A stretch of 64,000 nt of DNA from Granulimonas faecalis (lineage in GTDB: Bacteria > Actinomycetota > Coriobacteriia > Coriobacteriales > Atopobiaceae), in contig NZ_BQKC01000001.1 of NCBI RefSeq assembly GCF_022834715.1, positions 1,648,501 to 1,712,500 of the forward strand. Direction: 5' to 3'. Positions within the stretch are counted from its first letter, which is position 1; each line of letters begins with the position of its first letter. A program made the translations under genes and the position numbers. The notes beneath the pieces are model-generated. The model searched no databases. It was not told the origin of the DNA and worked only from the letters and a program-made list of their open reading frames with translations. This document shows, piece by piece, positions 32,342-39,905 of this stretch.

Positions 32342-33223
32342 CTAGGCCTTGAGGGACACCACGAGGTCGTAGGCGGCCGAGCGGGCCAGGCCGCAGCGGC
32401 GCGCGACCTCCTTGGCGGCGGCCGAGGGCGACATCCCCCGGGCGAGGAGCCCCGAGGCCAGTGCCCGGGGCTCGGGGGCCGCCTCTGCCTCGGGGGCCGG
32501 GGCGTCGGCGGCGGGGGACTCGACGACGACCACGCACTCGCCGCGCACGGGGCGCCCCTGGGCCTCCGCCTCGGCGACGGTGGCGGAAAGCTCGGCGGCC
32601 GTCCCGCGCAGGCACTCCTCGTGGAGCTTGGTGAGCTCGCGGACCAGGGCGACGCGGCGCCCCGGCATGGCCTCGGCCACGGACGCGAGGGTGGCGGCGA
32701 CGCGGTGGGGCGACTCGTAGAGCACCACGGCGCCGGGCACCCGGGCGAGGAGGTCGAGGCGCTCGCGGCGGGCGCCGGCCTTCCTCGGCAGGAACCCCTC
32801 GAAGAAGAAGTGTGAGCAGTCGAGGCCCGAGGCCGCGACGGCGCAGGTCACGGCGCTGGGGCCGGGGACGACCTCCACGGGGAGGCCGGCGTCGAGCGCG
32901 GCGTCCACGAGCCTGCGGCCCGGGTCGCTCACCGTGGGCATGCCGGCGTCGGAGGCAAAGGCCACACGCTGGCCGGAGGAGAGGCGCTCCAGGACGGCGG
33001 GCACGCGGGAGGCGATGACGTTCTCGTCGCAGCGCTCCAGGGGACGGCGCAGCCCCATGGCCGAGAGGAGCCGGCCGGTGACGCGGGTGTCCTCGCAGAG
33101 CACGACGTCGGCGGCGGCGAGGGTGTCGCGCACGCGGCCGGAGAGGTCGCCCAGGTTGCCGATAGGAGTGCCCACCAGCGAGAGCACGCCGGCGCCGGAG
33201 GGCCGGGGGTCGTCCTGGGGCAT
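32342..33223 (-). CDS. rsmI: 16S rRNA (cytidine-1402 2'-O)-methyltransferase
   Basis: 293 residues. It 2'-O-methylates C1402 in the 16S decoding centre. VGTPIGNLGDLSGRV (about 18-32), CEDTRVTGRLL (about 44-54), SDAGMPTVSDPG (about 84-95) and VVPGPSAVTCAVAASGL (about 109-125) are the hallmarks, with FFEGFLPRK (about 130-138). The C-terminal 30 residues form the usual helix-turn-helix-like tail (AKEVARRCGLARSAAYDLV). An Ala/Pro/Glu-rich linker lies near 235-260. It overlaps the stop of the GH5 gene (TGATG). Confidence 0.94.
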   Translation of the reverse strand: MPQDDPRPSGAGVLSLVGTPIGNLGDLSGRVRDTLAAADVVLCEDTRVTGRLLSAMGLRRPLERCDENVIASRVPAVLERLSSGQRVAFASDAGMPTVSDPGRRLVDAALDAGLPVEVVPGPSAVTCAVAASGLDCSHFFFEGFLPRKAGARRERLDLLARVPGAVVLYESPHRVAATLASVAEAMPGRRVALVRELTKLHEECLRGTAAELSATVAEAEAQGRPVRGECVVVVESPAADAPAPEAEAAPEPRALASGLLARGMSPSAAAKEVARRCGLARSAAYDLVVSLKA

Positions 33224-34266
33224 CAGTCGAACATCCCGCGCTCGAAGGAGGAGAGGGCCACGCGGGCGTCCCAGGCCGAGAGCTTGTTCTCGGTCTTCCA
33301 CGTCTGGAAGAACCAGCCGGAGGCGTCGCGGAACGCCTGGATCTGGGCCGCGGCGTAGACGCGCTCCATGGCCTTGAGGCCCTCGGGCGTGGGGGTGCCG
33401 GCACCCACGGGCAGGGAGCTCGACCACTCCCCCACCACCACGGGCAGGCCGCTGCGGCGGGCGCGGGCGATGGCGTCGGAGGAGCGCTCCACCAGGCGGC
33501 GCGTGCCGGAGGGGCCGGAGGCGTCCACGACGTCGTTGTAGTGGTAGAGGTGCAGGTCCAGCCACACGTTGCGGTAGCGGGACTGGGCCATGAAGAGGTT
33601 CCACATGTCGGGGCGGCCGGCACAGGAGAACACCACCACGGGATGGTCGCCGGCGCGGTCGCGCACGGCCTCGTAGCAGTCGCGGTAGAAGTTGCGGAGC
33701 ATGTGCATGGGCACGCCGGGCGTGACCGAGAGGCCGCGGCGGCGCTGGGCCACGGGCTCGTCGAGGGGCTCGATGCCGATGAGGCAGTCGCGCTCGGCGT
33801 AACGCTCGGCGAGGCGGGCCACGACCTCGATGACGGGGTCACGCAGGGTGGAGCCCATGGCGATGACGTTGCTCAGGGCCTCGGGGTCGTCGTCCCCGCC
33901 GGGCATGGCGGCGAGCACGAGCAGCACCTGCAGGCCGGCGGCCTCGGCCCAGGTGAAGGCGCGGTCCACGTACTCGATGCAGCCCTCGTCCACACCGGGC
34001 ATGGGGCCGTCCTTGCCGAAGACCGTCCAGGGCACGGGGATGCGCACGGCGTTGTAGCCGCGGTCGGCGATCTGGCGGAAGTCGCGCTCGCCGATGAAGG
34101 CGGACCGGTGGCCGGCCACGACCTCCACATAGCGGTCGTGCCCGAGGGCGGCCTCGAGGCCCTTCTCGTCGAAGGCCCCCGACGAGGCGAACAGGGACGG
34201 GGTTACCCAGGGCTCGAGCACCAGCCAACCGGCGAGGTTGACCCCGTGCAGCATCGCGTGATCCAC
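33223..34266 (-). CDS. Glycoside hydrolase family 5 protein, exo-glucanase-like
   Basis: 347 residues. HGVNLAGWLVLEPWVTPSLF (about 7-26) is typical of GH5 exo-beta-1,3-glucanase-like enzymes. GYNAVRIPVPW (about 70-80), IGIEPLDEPVAQ (about 168-179) with the acid/base Glu (Asp-Glu-Pro instead of Asn-Glu-Pro), DLHLYHYND (about 243-251) and VVVGEWSSSL (about 280-289) with the nucleophile Glu follow. The normal Asn before the acid/base Glu is replaced, which may change activity. No signal peptide is present, so it is probably cytoplasmic and acts on imported oligosaccharides or glycosides. It starts at GTG 34266 with AAGGAGG and is coupled to rsmI. Confidence 0.85.
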   Translation of the reverse strand: MDHAMLHGVNLAGWLVLEPWVTPSLFASSGAFDEKGLEAALGHDRYVEVVAGHRSAFIGERDFRQIADRGYNAVRIPVPWTVFGKDGPMPGVDEGCIEYVDRAFTWAEAAGLQVLLVLAAMPGGDDDPEALSNVIAMGSTLRDPVIEVVARLAERYAERDCLIGIEPLDEPVAQRRRGLSVTPGVPMHMLRNFYRDCYEAVRDRAGDHPVVVFSCAGRPDMWNLFMAQSRYRNVWLDLHLYHYNDVVDASGPSGTRRLVERSSDAIARARRSGLPVVVGEWSSSLPVGAGTPTPEGLKAMERVYAAAQIQAFRDASGWFFQTWKTENKLSAWDARVALSSFERGMFD

Positions 34267-34319
34267 CGGCAGATCCTCCTTGCAGGGCGCGTACGTCGAC
34301 GTTCTCCACGCTATCATTC

Positions 34320-34724
34320 CCAGGCCGGGAAAGACCTTTCAATCGCGTCAGGATGGTGCAACCTTCCCGGATCGCACCACGGGGGTGCGGAAAATGCCCC
34401 GATAAGCCCAAACTGTGCACCACGGTGGCGCGATCGCGTCCCCCATGCGCCACGGCGGCGTCGCAACTAAAAGGCTTGGGTTACAGGTGCCAGCATTATT
34501 GCGAGCAGGAGGACCGCGAACACAGTCAACTTCTGAGCCAGCTCGAGGGGCGACCGATACCGCCCCTGAGCACCTCACGATGGCCGCGATGAGCATGGGA
34601 CCACCTGCAATATGAAGTGGGTGCTCCACCCCTTTGCCTCTACGCAAGCTCCATTCAGCAGTCATACCCCACTCGAAGGCCTATCCCGCCCCTCCTGGGG
34701 ATGCCGCGGGGCACCCAACATACC
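34320..34724. other. Gene-free, lower-GC stretch
   Basis: About 400 bp between the GH5 gene and the tRNA-Phe terminator region. I find only short frames without ribosome sites or family features. Base composition is more AT-rich than the neighbours, and small inverted motifs (for example GGTGC/GCACC pairs near 34353-34380) occur. It may hold the GH5-rsmI promoter. Confidence 0.6.
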
Positions 34725-34760
34725 AGTGGGACCGCTATCCGTCAGGATAGCGGTCCCACT
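34725..34760. repeat. Perfect 16-bp stem-loop
   Basis: AGTGGGACCGCTATCC and GGATAGCGGTCCCACT are exact complements around GTCA. It directly abuts the U-run of the tRNA-Phe terminator, so it may be a second-stage terminator or an independent element. Confidence 0.75.
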
Positions 34761-34761
34761 C

Positions 34762-34797
34762 AAAAAGAAACAGGTAGCCGGACAATCCGACTACCTG
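34762..34797 (-). terminator. Intrinsic terminator of tRNA-Phe
   Basis: On the minus strand CAGGTAGTCGGA and TCCGGCTACCTG form a stem around TTG (one mismatched step), followed by TTTCTTTTTG, 8 bp after the tRNA 3' end. Confidence 0.9.
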
Positions 34798-34805
34798 CGA
34801 GTTTA

Positions 34806-34881
<76 letters not shown>

Positions 34882-34904
34882 AAAAACGCCTCGAGCGCCC
34901 GATA

Positions 34905-34932
34905 ACTATAACACGTCACCTCCGGGGGTCAA
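34905..34932 (-). promoter_or_regulatory. Promoter of tRNA-Phe
   Basis: On the minus strand TTGACC (-35, 34927-34932) and TATAGT (-10, 34905-34910) with a 16-bp spacer. The -35 lies inside the last codons of the zinc-ribbon/FHA gene. Confidence 0.8.
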
Positions 34933-35590
34933 GCAGCTCGAGCGAAAACCTCGCGCCACATATCTCGAGCACGCTTCCCGGCAGCCACGGCACGGAGTCC
35001 ACGACCTCCTCCCCATCCAGCGTGGCAGGGTGCGTGGCCCCCGCGTCGTGGACGAGCACCATTCCCTCGTCGGGTGCCACGACCACGTGGCGGCGCGACA
35101 CCGAGGCGTCCTTGAGCACCACGTCGTTGTCGGACGCCCGGCCGATGGAGAGGCCGCCGGCCGGGAGCGCCACGGGCGCCCTCATGCCGCGCCACTCCAT
35201 CACCAGGCCCCAGCGCGGGCTGCGCGCGACCTCGGACAGGTCGCCCGTCTCGTCGGCCTCGTCCACCTCGGCGTCGGCTGGGTCGAAGTCGTCGTAGAGC
35301 GGGCCGTCCCACTCGGCGGGGAGCCCGGCCAGCGGCCCCTCCACGGCCCACCGCAAGTCGAGCCCCGCGCCGTACGCGGCCGCCTCGGCCGGCGGGTATG
35401 GCATTCCCGCCGCAGGCACCGCCGCGCCGAAGCGGTGGAGGCACCCGTAGCACACGTCCATGTCCTCGAAGGCGGAAGCGCCGCACTGCGGGCACACCTT
35501 GACGCCCGGCACACCGCACCCGTGGGCGCCCCCGCCGTGACAGTGTCCCTGCCCCTGGGCGCAACCGCCCTCGACCACCGTCATGTTCAT
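34916..35590 (-). CDS. Zinc-ribbon and FHA-domain protein of the Tad locus
   Basis: 224 residues. An N-terminal Gly/His/Cys stretch (HCHGGGAHGCG, about 17-27) leads into a zinc ribbon (CPQCGASAFEDMDVCYGC, about 34-51). An acidic linker (about 93-120) follows, then a FHA domain (about 130-215) with the phosphothreonine-binding residues in SIGRASDNDVVLKDASVSRRHVVV (segments about 148-171: Gly-Arg, Ser, Asn, Ser-Arg-Arg-His). FHA domains read phosphothreonine signals from Ser/Thr kinases. It is last in the Tad cluster and overlaps the DUF192 gene by 4 bp, so it may link pilus production to kinase signalling. No kinase is present in the window. Confidence 0.85.
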   Translation of the reverse strand: MNMTVVEGGCAQGQGHCHGGGAHGCGVPGVKVCPQCGASAFEDMDVCYGCLHRFGAAVPAAGMPYPPAEAAAYGAGLDLRWAVEGPLAGLPAEWDGPLYDDFDPADAEVDEADETGDLSEVARSPRWGLVMEWRGMRAPVALPAGGLSIGRASDNDVVLKDASVSRRHVVVAPDEGMVLVHDAGATHPATLDGEEVVDSVPWLPGSVLEICGARFSLELLDPRR

Positions 35591-35979
35591 GACCCTCTCC
35601 TATCTCTCGGGGCCTCCCGGCCCGTTTGAACGCACAGACTCACACCGTCGCCCTCCCCGGGCCACGGGGCGTCCGCCGCGACCCGCTCCAGCGCCCAGGC
35701 GGCCCCGGGGCACGACACCGCCCGCCACGGGGGCACGGCCCTCCTCGACAGGGCCACGGCGCCGTCCGGCCCCACGAACGCCATGTCCACGGGGCTCCCC
35801 ATGCCCACCGTGTGGAGCGACCGGCACGCGGGGAACGCCAGCACCGGACACGCGCCCGGAGGGAAGTCCCCCATGAGCCCGACGAGCCGCTCCCGGAAGC
35901 CGCCCACGACGAGGGCGTCGATCACCCGCTCCCCTCCCGGGCCGCGCACGCGCACCTCGGCCGGCACCACGTCAGACAC
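35587..35979 (-). CDS. DUF192 family protein of the Tad locus
   Basis: 130 residues, the usual size. The DUF192 core is seen as GFRERLVGLMGD (about 27-38), FPACRSLHTVGMGSPVDMAFVGPDG (segments about 49-73) and PWRAVSCPGAAWALERVA (about 84-101). Cys replaces the common Trp-Met context in places. The family's biochemistry is unknown. It overlaps the TadE-like gene upstream by 8 bp and the FHA gene downstream by 4 bp, so it is co-translated with the pilus cluster. No signal peptide is visible, unlike many exported DUF192 proteins. Confidence 0.82.
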   Translation of the reverse strand: MSDVVPAEVRVRGPGGERVIDALVVGGFRERLVGLMGDFPPGACPVLAFPACRSLHTVGMGSPVDMAFVGPDGAVALSRRAVPPWRAVSCPGAAWALERVAADAPWPGEGDGVSLCVQTGREAPRDRRGS

Positions 35980-36448
35980 CTCCCGCGAGCGTCCCGATGT
36001 CCACCACCAGGGAGCGCTCGTGGACGAGCAGCGCCGGCGCGGTCCAGACGGCGCCTGCCACGGAGAACGTCGACGGCCGGGGTCGGAACCCCATGGAGCA
36101 CACGAAGCGCACGCGCCCCGGCGAGAGCGCAGGCAGGAGGCCGTCCTCCTCGGGGTCGAGGCGCTCCACGCGGACGTCGACCTCGAGGCCGGGGTCGCCC
36201 ATGGCCTCCTCCACGGCCTCCCTGACCTGCCGGACGGCGGACGAGGCGTCCTGCTCGTCGGCCGGCGCGATGCCGTGGGCGAGCACCATGTCAGGGGCCA
36301 CGCGGTCGAACCGGGCGCACCGCTCGATGTAGACGCCCAGGTTCACGGCGACGAGGGCGCAGGCAAGCACCACCGGCACCACGCAGGCGAGCTCCACCAC
36401 GGCCTGGCCGCGCTCCTCCCGGAGGAGCCGTGCCGCCCGCCCGGTCAC
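35972..36448 (-). CDS. TadE-like pseudopilin
   Basis: 158 residues from GTG 36448 (GTGA overlap with the upstream gene). The N-terminus REERGQAVVELACVVPVV has a class III prepilin pattern: cleavage expected between Gly and Gln, Glu at +5 and a hydrophobic helix. The exported part has two Cys and no recognisable enzyme motif. TadE/TadF pseudopilins help assemble Flp pili. It shares the EERGQ motif with two Flp-like proteins and another TadE in this locus. Confidence 0.8.
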   Translation of the reverse strand: MTGRAARLLREERGQAVVELACVVPVVLACALVAVNLGVYIERCARFDRVAPDMVLAHGIAPADEQDASSAVRQVREAVEEAMGDPGLEVDVRVERLDPEEDGLLPALSPGRVRFVCSMGFRPRPSTFSVAGAVWTAPALLVHERSLVVDIGTLAGGV

Positions 36449-38499
36449 GACGCGCCTCCCAGGAGGGTGGACAGGCGTACCTTGACGGGGATCTTGAACG
36501 GGAGCCCCGGGACCGAGAGCTCGCCGAGGTCCACCTCGGTCTCGCCCGCGACGTCCGCCACCTGGCGCCCGAAGGCCGCGAGCATCTCGGCCGGCGTGCC
36601 GTCGGCCGGCAGCGCCTGGATGCCCCGGCGGATCCACGCCGCGTCAGTGGAGCCGTCCTTGTCGAGCACCTCCTGGGTGTGGCAGAGCACGGGCTTGCGG
36701 AGCCGGAGGTCCGCCGGCTCGAGCCCGGCCGCGGCCACGACCTGAGAGAGCCGGTCCCCCAGCCACCGGGCCACGCCGCCGGCCCCCACGGCGTCGAGGC
36801 CGTCGAAGAGCCGCCTGGCGGCGTCGGCCACCGCACCGTAGGCGTCGCCGTACCCCTCGAGCAGCTGCCCCCAGAGCGCCGTGACCCCGCCGAGCACGCC
36901 GGCCACGCCCCCTCCCGAGCCTCCCGACGCCCCGTCGAAGAACCGTCTGAGCATCCCCGACCGCTCGGTGTCGTCGGGGGCGAGCGTGGCCGCGGCCATG
37001 GCGACCCGGCCCGGCAGCGAGGCCTCCCCGGCAAAGGGGCCCGCGAGCCCCGACGGCACGGCCGAGCCCGCCGCGGCGACCACCCCAATGCAGCCGTAGG
37101 CACCAGGCGGGCAGAGCCTGGGCCGCGCCACGGCGAGCTGGGCGAGCGCACGCTCAAAGAGGTCGGCCCCGCCCTCCGCCACCTCGCGGAGGCGTCCGTC
37201 CAGCTCCGCGCAGGCGTTTCTCGCCGGCTCCCAGGCCTCGGCGGCGTCGCAGACCAGTCGCCAGTAGTGCTCAAAACCGCTCGACGTGTTGGTGGAGGCG
37301 GACGCCACCCGCGACAGCGAGACCAGGCCCATGTCGCAGTCCGGGCACACCTGCCACCCGCCCGCCTCCCCCTGGGCCACGGTAGCGTCGTCCATACGCT
37401 GCCCCCGGGCGCCGGGGCACCCGTCGAAGGCGTGGAGCCTCAACGAGCCGCCCTCCGACGTGCAGGGCCAGCGGACGGTGTCGAACAGGTCGCTCGCCCG
37501 GGTGGTCGCCGCGTCGTGGGCGAGGCGGGGCAGCCGCACCACGACCGTGCCGTCGGCGTTCTCGCGGTACTCGCCGGACCGGACCTCCGCCAGCGCGTAG
37601 GCGTAGTAGGCGCGGCGCCGGGCGGAGTCGGCCTGGGCGGCCGCACCGTCGCCGTCGGGCGCCTCCGCGGCGAGACGGGCCGCGTAGTAGGCCCGTGCCC
37701 GGAGCAGCGGGACCCCGAAGTTCCACCCCTCCATATGGAGGTGGCGCGGGTTCTCGCCGGCCGGCAGCCCCGCGAGCGAGGAGGCCCTCCCCCAGAGGCA
37801 CGACGGGGCGTCCACGCAGTCCGCCCGCCAGCCGGCCTCCAGGGCGGCGTCGGCCTCCCGGCGGCGCTCGGCGGCCTCGTCCGAGAGCCCCGCGGCGTCG
37901 TCAGCGGCCCCGGCCAGCGCGGCGTCATCGACGTCGCCCACCTGCGTCCACACGGAGCGGGACTCCGCGGGGAACGCCAGCGCCACGCCCGCGTAGCGCA
38001 CCGACCCGGCGCCGTTGGCCCCCGCCGTGGCCCAACCGTTGGAGGCCACGGCGGCGGGCAGGGCGGCCTCGAGGGCCTTGAGCCCCTCTGACGCCGACGA
38101 CGCGAGCTCCCTGCGCCCCTGGAGGATGGAGCGGCCGGCGTCCGCGACGGAGACGCCGGCCGCCCCCATACCCGGGACGAGACCGGTGACGATGCCGGCG
38201 CCCAGCACGGTAAGCCCGCAGACGCCCAGGGAGAGCACGGTCGCGTCAACCACCTGGGCCACCGTGGAGAAGGCGCGCACGGCCCTCGCCCCGGACAGCG
38301 CGCAGGCGTCGGCCACGGCCTGCACGTCGGCGGACCGGGCCGCCATCCACTGCACCTGCGCCAGCGAGAAGACGAGGGCCAGGCTCACGAGCAGGGCGCA
38401 CGCGACGGCAACCGAGGTGTGACCGCCCTCGTCGTCCACGAAGGCGGAGATGCCCCACCGCAGGCCGACCTCACGACCAGATCGAGACCCAATCTGCAT
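36445..38499 (-). CDS. Large TadG-like pilus-locus protein
   Basis: 684 residues. After a short cytoplasmic start, residues about 25-50 form a TadG-type N-terminal helix (GGHTSVAVACALLVSLALVFSL) followed by ARSADVQAVADACALSGARAV, typical of putative Flp pilus-assembly proteins of the TadE/G class. A second hydrophobic stretch lies near 85-115. The large outer part has many Cys (for example CPDCDM, CPPGAYGC) and Trp, suggesting disulfide-stabilised surface structure. No vWA MIDAS motif is seen. It overlaps the downstream TadE gene by 4 bp. I infer a surface-exposed or tip component of the pilus; this is not proven. Confidence 0.75.
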   Translation of the reverse strand: MQIGSRSGREVGLRWGISAFVDDEGGHTSVAVACALLVSLALVFSLAQVQWMAARSADVQAVADACALSGARAVRAFSTVAQVVDATVLSLGVCGLTVLGAGIVTGLVPGMGAAGVSVADAGRSILQGRRELASSASEGLKALEAALPAAVASNGWATAGANGAGSVRYAGVALAFPAESRSVWTQVGDVDDAALAGAADDAAGLSDEAAERRREADAALEAGWRADCVDAPSCLWGRASSLAGLPAGENPRHLHMEGWNFGVPLLRARAYYAARLAAEAPDGDGAAAQADSARRRAYYAYALAEVRSGEYRENADGTVVVRLPRLAHDAATTRASDLFDTVRWPCTSEGGSLRLHAFDGCPGARGQRMDDATVAQGEAGGWQVCPDCDMGLVSLSRVASASTNTSSGFEHYWRLVCDAAEAWEPARNACAELDGRLREVAEGGADLFERALAQLAVARPRLCPPGAYGCIGVVAAAGSAVPSGLAGPFAGEASLPGRVAMAAATLAPDDTERSGMLRRFFDGASGGSGGGVAGVLGGVTALWGQLLEGYGDAYGAVADAARRLFDGLDAVGAGGVARWLGDRLSQVVAAAGLEPADLRLRKPVLCHTQEVLDKDGSTDAAWIRRGIQALPADGTPAEMLAAFGRQVADVAGETEVDLGELSVPGLPFKIPVKVRLSTLLGGAS

Positions 38500-38947
38500 A
38501 GGAACCCCCCAACCACGACGGACGGACCCGCTCCCTCGCCTCCACCGAGACCTCGAGGAGGCTCTCCCCCGTGAGCGCGCGCACGACGGGGCCGAACAGC
38601 GGCAGCGGCGCCACCGCGCCCTCGACGCGCACCGCGACCTCGGCCGTGCGCGCGCCGGAGAGCTCCACCTCCCAGTCCCCCTCGTGGAAGATCCCGACGG
38701 CCGGCACCGCCGCCAGGCGCCGCAGCACGAAGGCCCGGACGTCGTCCTCCGACGAGGACGGGGCCGTGGCGAGGAGGCGCGCTCCCTCGCAGGCGGCCGA
38801 GGCCATGACCGAGCGGGTGTACAGGATGCAGAGGGGCTGGGCGAGCAGCGCCACGCAGAACAGGACGCAGGGCAGCGTCACAGCCGCCTCCACCGTGGAC
38901 TGGCCGCGCTCCTCCGCGAGGGCGCGCGCTGTCCAGGAGCCCCGCTC
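38471..38947 (-). CDS. TadE-like pseudopilin, start codon unresolved
   Basis: About 158 residues. The N-terminal part reads ARALAEERGQSTVEAAVTLPC, a class III prepilin-like motif with the same EERGQ site as the Flp proteins, then a hydrophobic helix and an exported domain ending SYADWVSIWS. No in-frame ATG, GTG, TTG or CTG lies between the stop of the upstream flp-like gene and the EERGQ motif. The first NTG codon is the GTG at 38893, inside the motif. I give the frame from 38947, directly at the upstream stop. Possible explanations are an unusual start, a frameshift or a sequencing error. It overlaps the 684-residue protein's start by 29 bp. Confidence 0.7.
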   Translation of the reverse strand, partial: ERGSWTARALAEERGQSTVEAAVTLPCVLFCVALLAQPLCILYTRSVMASAACEGARLLATAPSSSEDDVRAFVLRRLAAVPAVGIFHEGDWEVELSGARTAEVAVRVEGAVAPLPLFGPVVRALTGESLLEVSVEARERVRPSWLGGSYADWVSIWS

Positions 38948-39167
38948 AGTAGAGCAGGACGTCCTGAAGCGCGGCCACCGTGCCCGCGCCCAGCCCGTGG
39001 GACGCCGCCCTGGCGGCGATGTCCGCCGCCACCCCCTGGCCGAGGAACCGCCAGAGCGCCGCGAGGGCCACCGCCATGGCCAGGAACGCCCCGAGCACGA
39101 GGGCGTACTCCACCGTCGACTGCCCGCGCTCCTCCGCGAGGGGCGGCCGCCCGCCGCGCTCAGCCAC
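38946..39167 (-). CDS. Flp-like prepilin 2
   Basis: 73 residues from GTG 39167 with GGGAGG upstream. AEERGQSTVEYALVLGAFLA (about 11-30) is a Flp-type class III signal: Gly-Gln cleavage site, Glu at +5, Tyr at +6 and a hydrophobic helix. The mature tail (about 40-73, Ala-rich, ending LQDVLLY) is longer than in the Flp at 39642. It may be a minor pilin. It overlaps the preceding gene's stop by 8 bp. Confidence 0.82.
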   Translation of the reverse strand: MAERGGRPPLAEERGQSTVEYALVLGAFLAMAVALAALWRFLGQGVAADIAARAASHGLGAGTVAALQDVLLY

Positions 39168-39645
39168 AGAGTTCCTCCCATCGGTCCACCCCCAACGTCA
39201 GACGGCTCACCACCGACGTGCCCCCAGCCGTCTCGGACACCACGCAGACCACCACCTCGTCGGCACCCTGGGCCACGCAGCCCCACACGTTCCCGAGGAG
39301 GTCGAGGTAGCCGCCGTGCACGAGGGAGAACCCCCGGTCGCGGAGGCCCCCGAGCTCGTCCCCGGCGGCGTCGGTAAGATCCGACGGCACCTCCTCGCTC
39401 TCCCAAGGGACGTCGTCGGCCGCCTCGAGCGCGGCCGCAACGGAGGGGGCAGCCGCCACGGAGGCGCCCGCGTCGGCCGCCCCTCCCGTCTCCGGCACGC
39501 CCGCGGACCCGGCGCCCCCGCCCGGTCCCCCGGCCTCGCCCGGCGCGGCCCCGGTCTCCGCGCCCCCGCCCGCCGCGCCGTCCACCCGGGGCGCCGCGGC
39601 GACCCAGAGGCAGCCGGCGACCAGGGCCGCGAGGGCGGCCGTCAG
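39160..39645 (-). CDS. Predicted secreted protein within the Tad locus, probable CTG start
   Basis: About 161 residues. A hydrophobic N-terminus (LTAALAALVAGCLWVAAAP) looks like a signal sequence, perhaps with a lipobox at VAGC. A long Gly/Ala/Pro/Glu-rich linker (about 22-70) follows, then a compact domain (about 85-161) ending VSRLTLGVDRWEELCG. The only start that keeps the signal is a CTG at 39645, which overlaps the flp stop as CTGA; no ATG, GTG or TTG fits. Function unknown; its place between two Flp-like genes suggests a pilus-associated periplasmic or cell-wall factor. Confidence 0.6.
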   Translation of the reverse strand: MTAALAALVAGCLWVAAAPRVDGAAGGGAETGAAPGEAGGPGGGAGSAGVPETGGAADAGASVAAAPSVAAALEAADDVPWESEEVPSDLTDAAGDELGGLRDRGFSLVHGGYLDLLGNVWGCVAQGADEVVVCVVSETAGGTSVVSRLTLGVDRWEELCG

Positions 39646-39857
39646 AGCGAGTTGATGCCTTGGGCGATGGAGTTCCACAGCTCCTCGACCCTCCCCCTGA
39701 ACGCGATGACCGCGACGATGGCGATGAGAACGAGGACGCCCACGAGGATGGCGTACTCCGTCGTCCCCTGGCCGCGCTCCTCGGCGGCCGCACCCGCGGC
39801 CCCGCGCACCCACGCCCTGACCCCGCACGCCACAGTCACCAGCAGATCCCTCACCAT
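39642..39857 (-). CDS. flp: Flp-type prepilin
   Basis: 71 residues. AAEERGQGTTEYAILVGVLV (about 25-44) is a textbook Flp motif, with cleavage expected between Gly and Gln, Glu at +5 and Tyr at +6. The mature peptide of about 40 residues is nearly one helix and ends WNSIAQGINSL. Flp subunits polymerise into the adhesive Tad pilus. The start ATG 39857 has AAAGGGG upstream; an in-frame ATG at 39875 would include the ribosome site. It lies directly after tadC. Confidence 0.9.
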   Translation of the reverse strand: MVRDLLVTVACGVRAWVRGAAGAAAEERGQGTTEYAILVGVLVLIAIVAVIAFRGRVEELWNSIAQGINSL

Positions 39858-39905
39858 GTCGACCCCTTTCCACACGAATCGGCTTGCATCTATTGCCGCA
39901 CCCGC

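Noticed and set aside
34320-34805. Integrated element at the tRNA-Phe gene
   Set aside because: No integrase and no repeated copy of the tRNA 3' end were found downstream; only a gene-free, slightly AT-rich gap.
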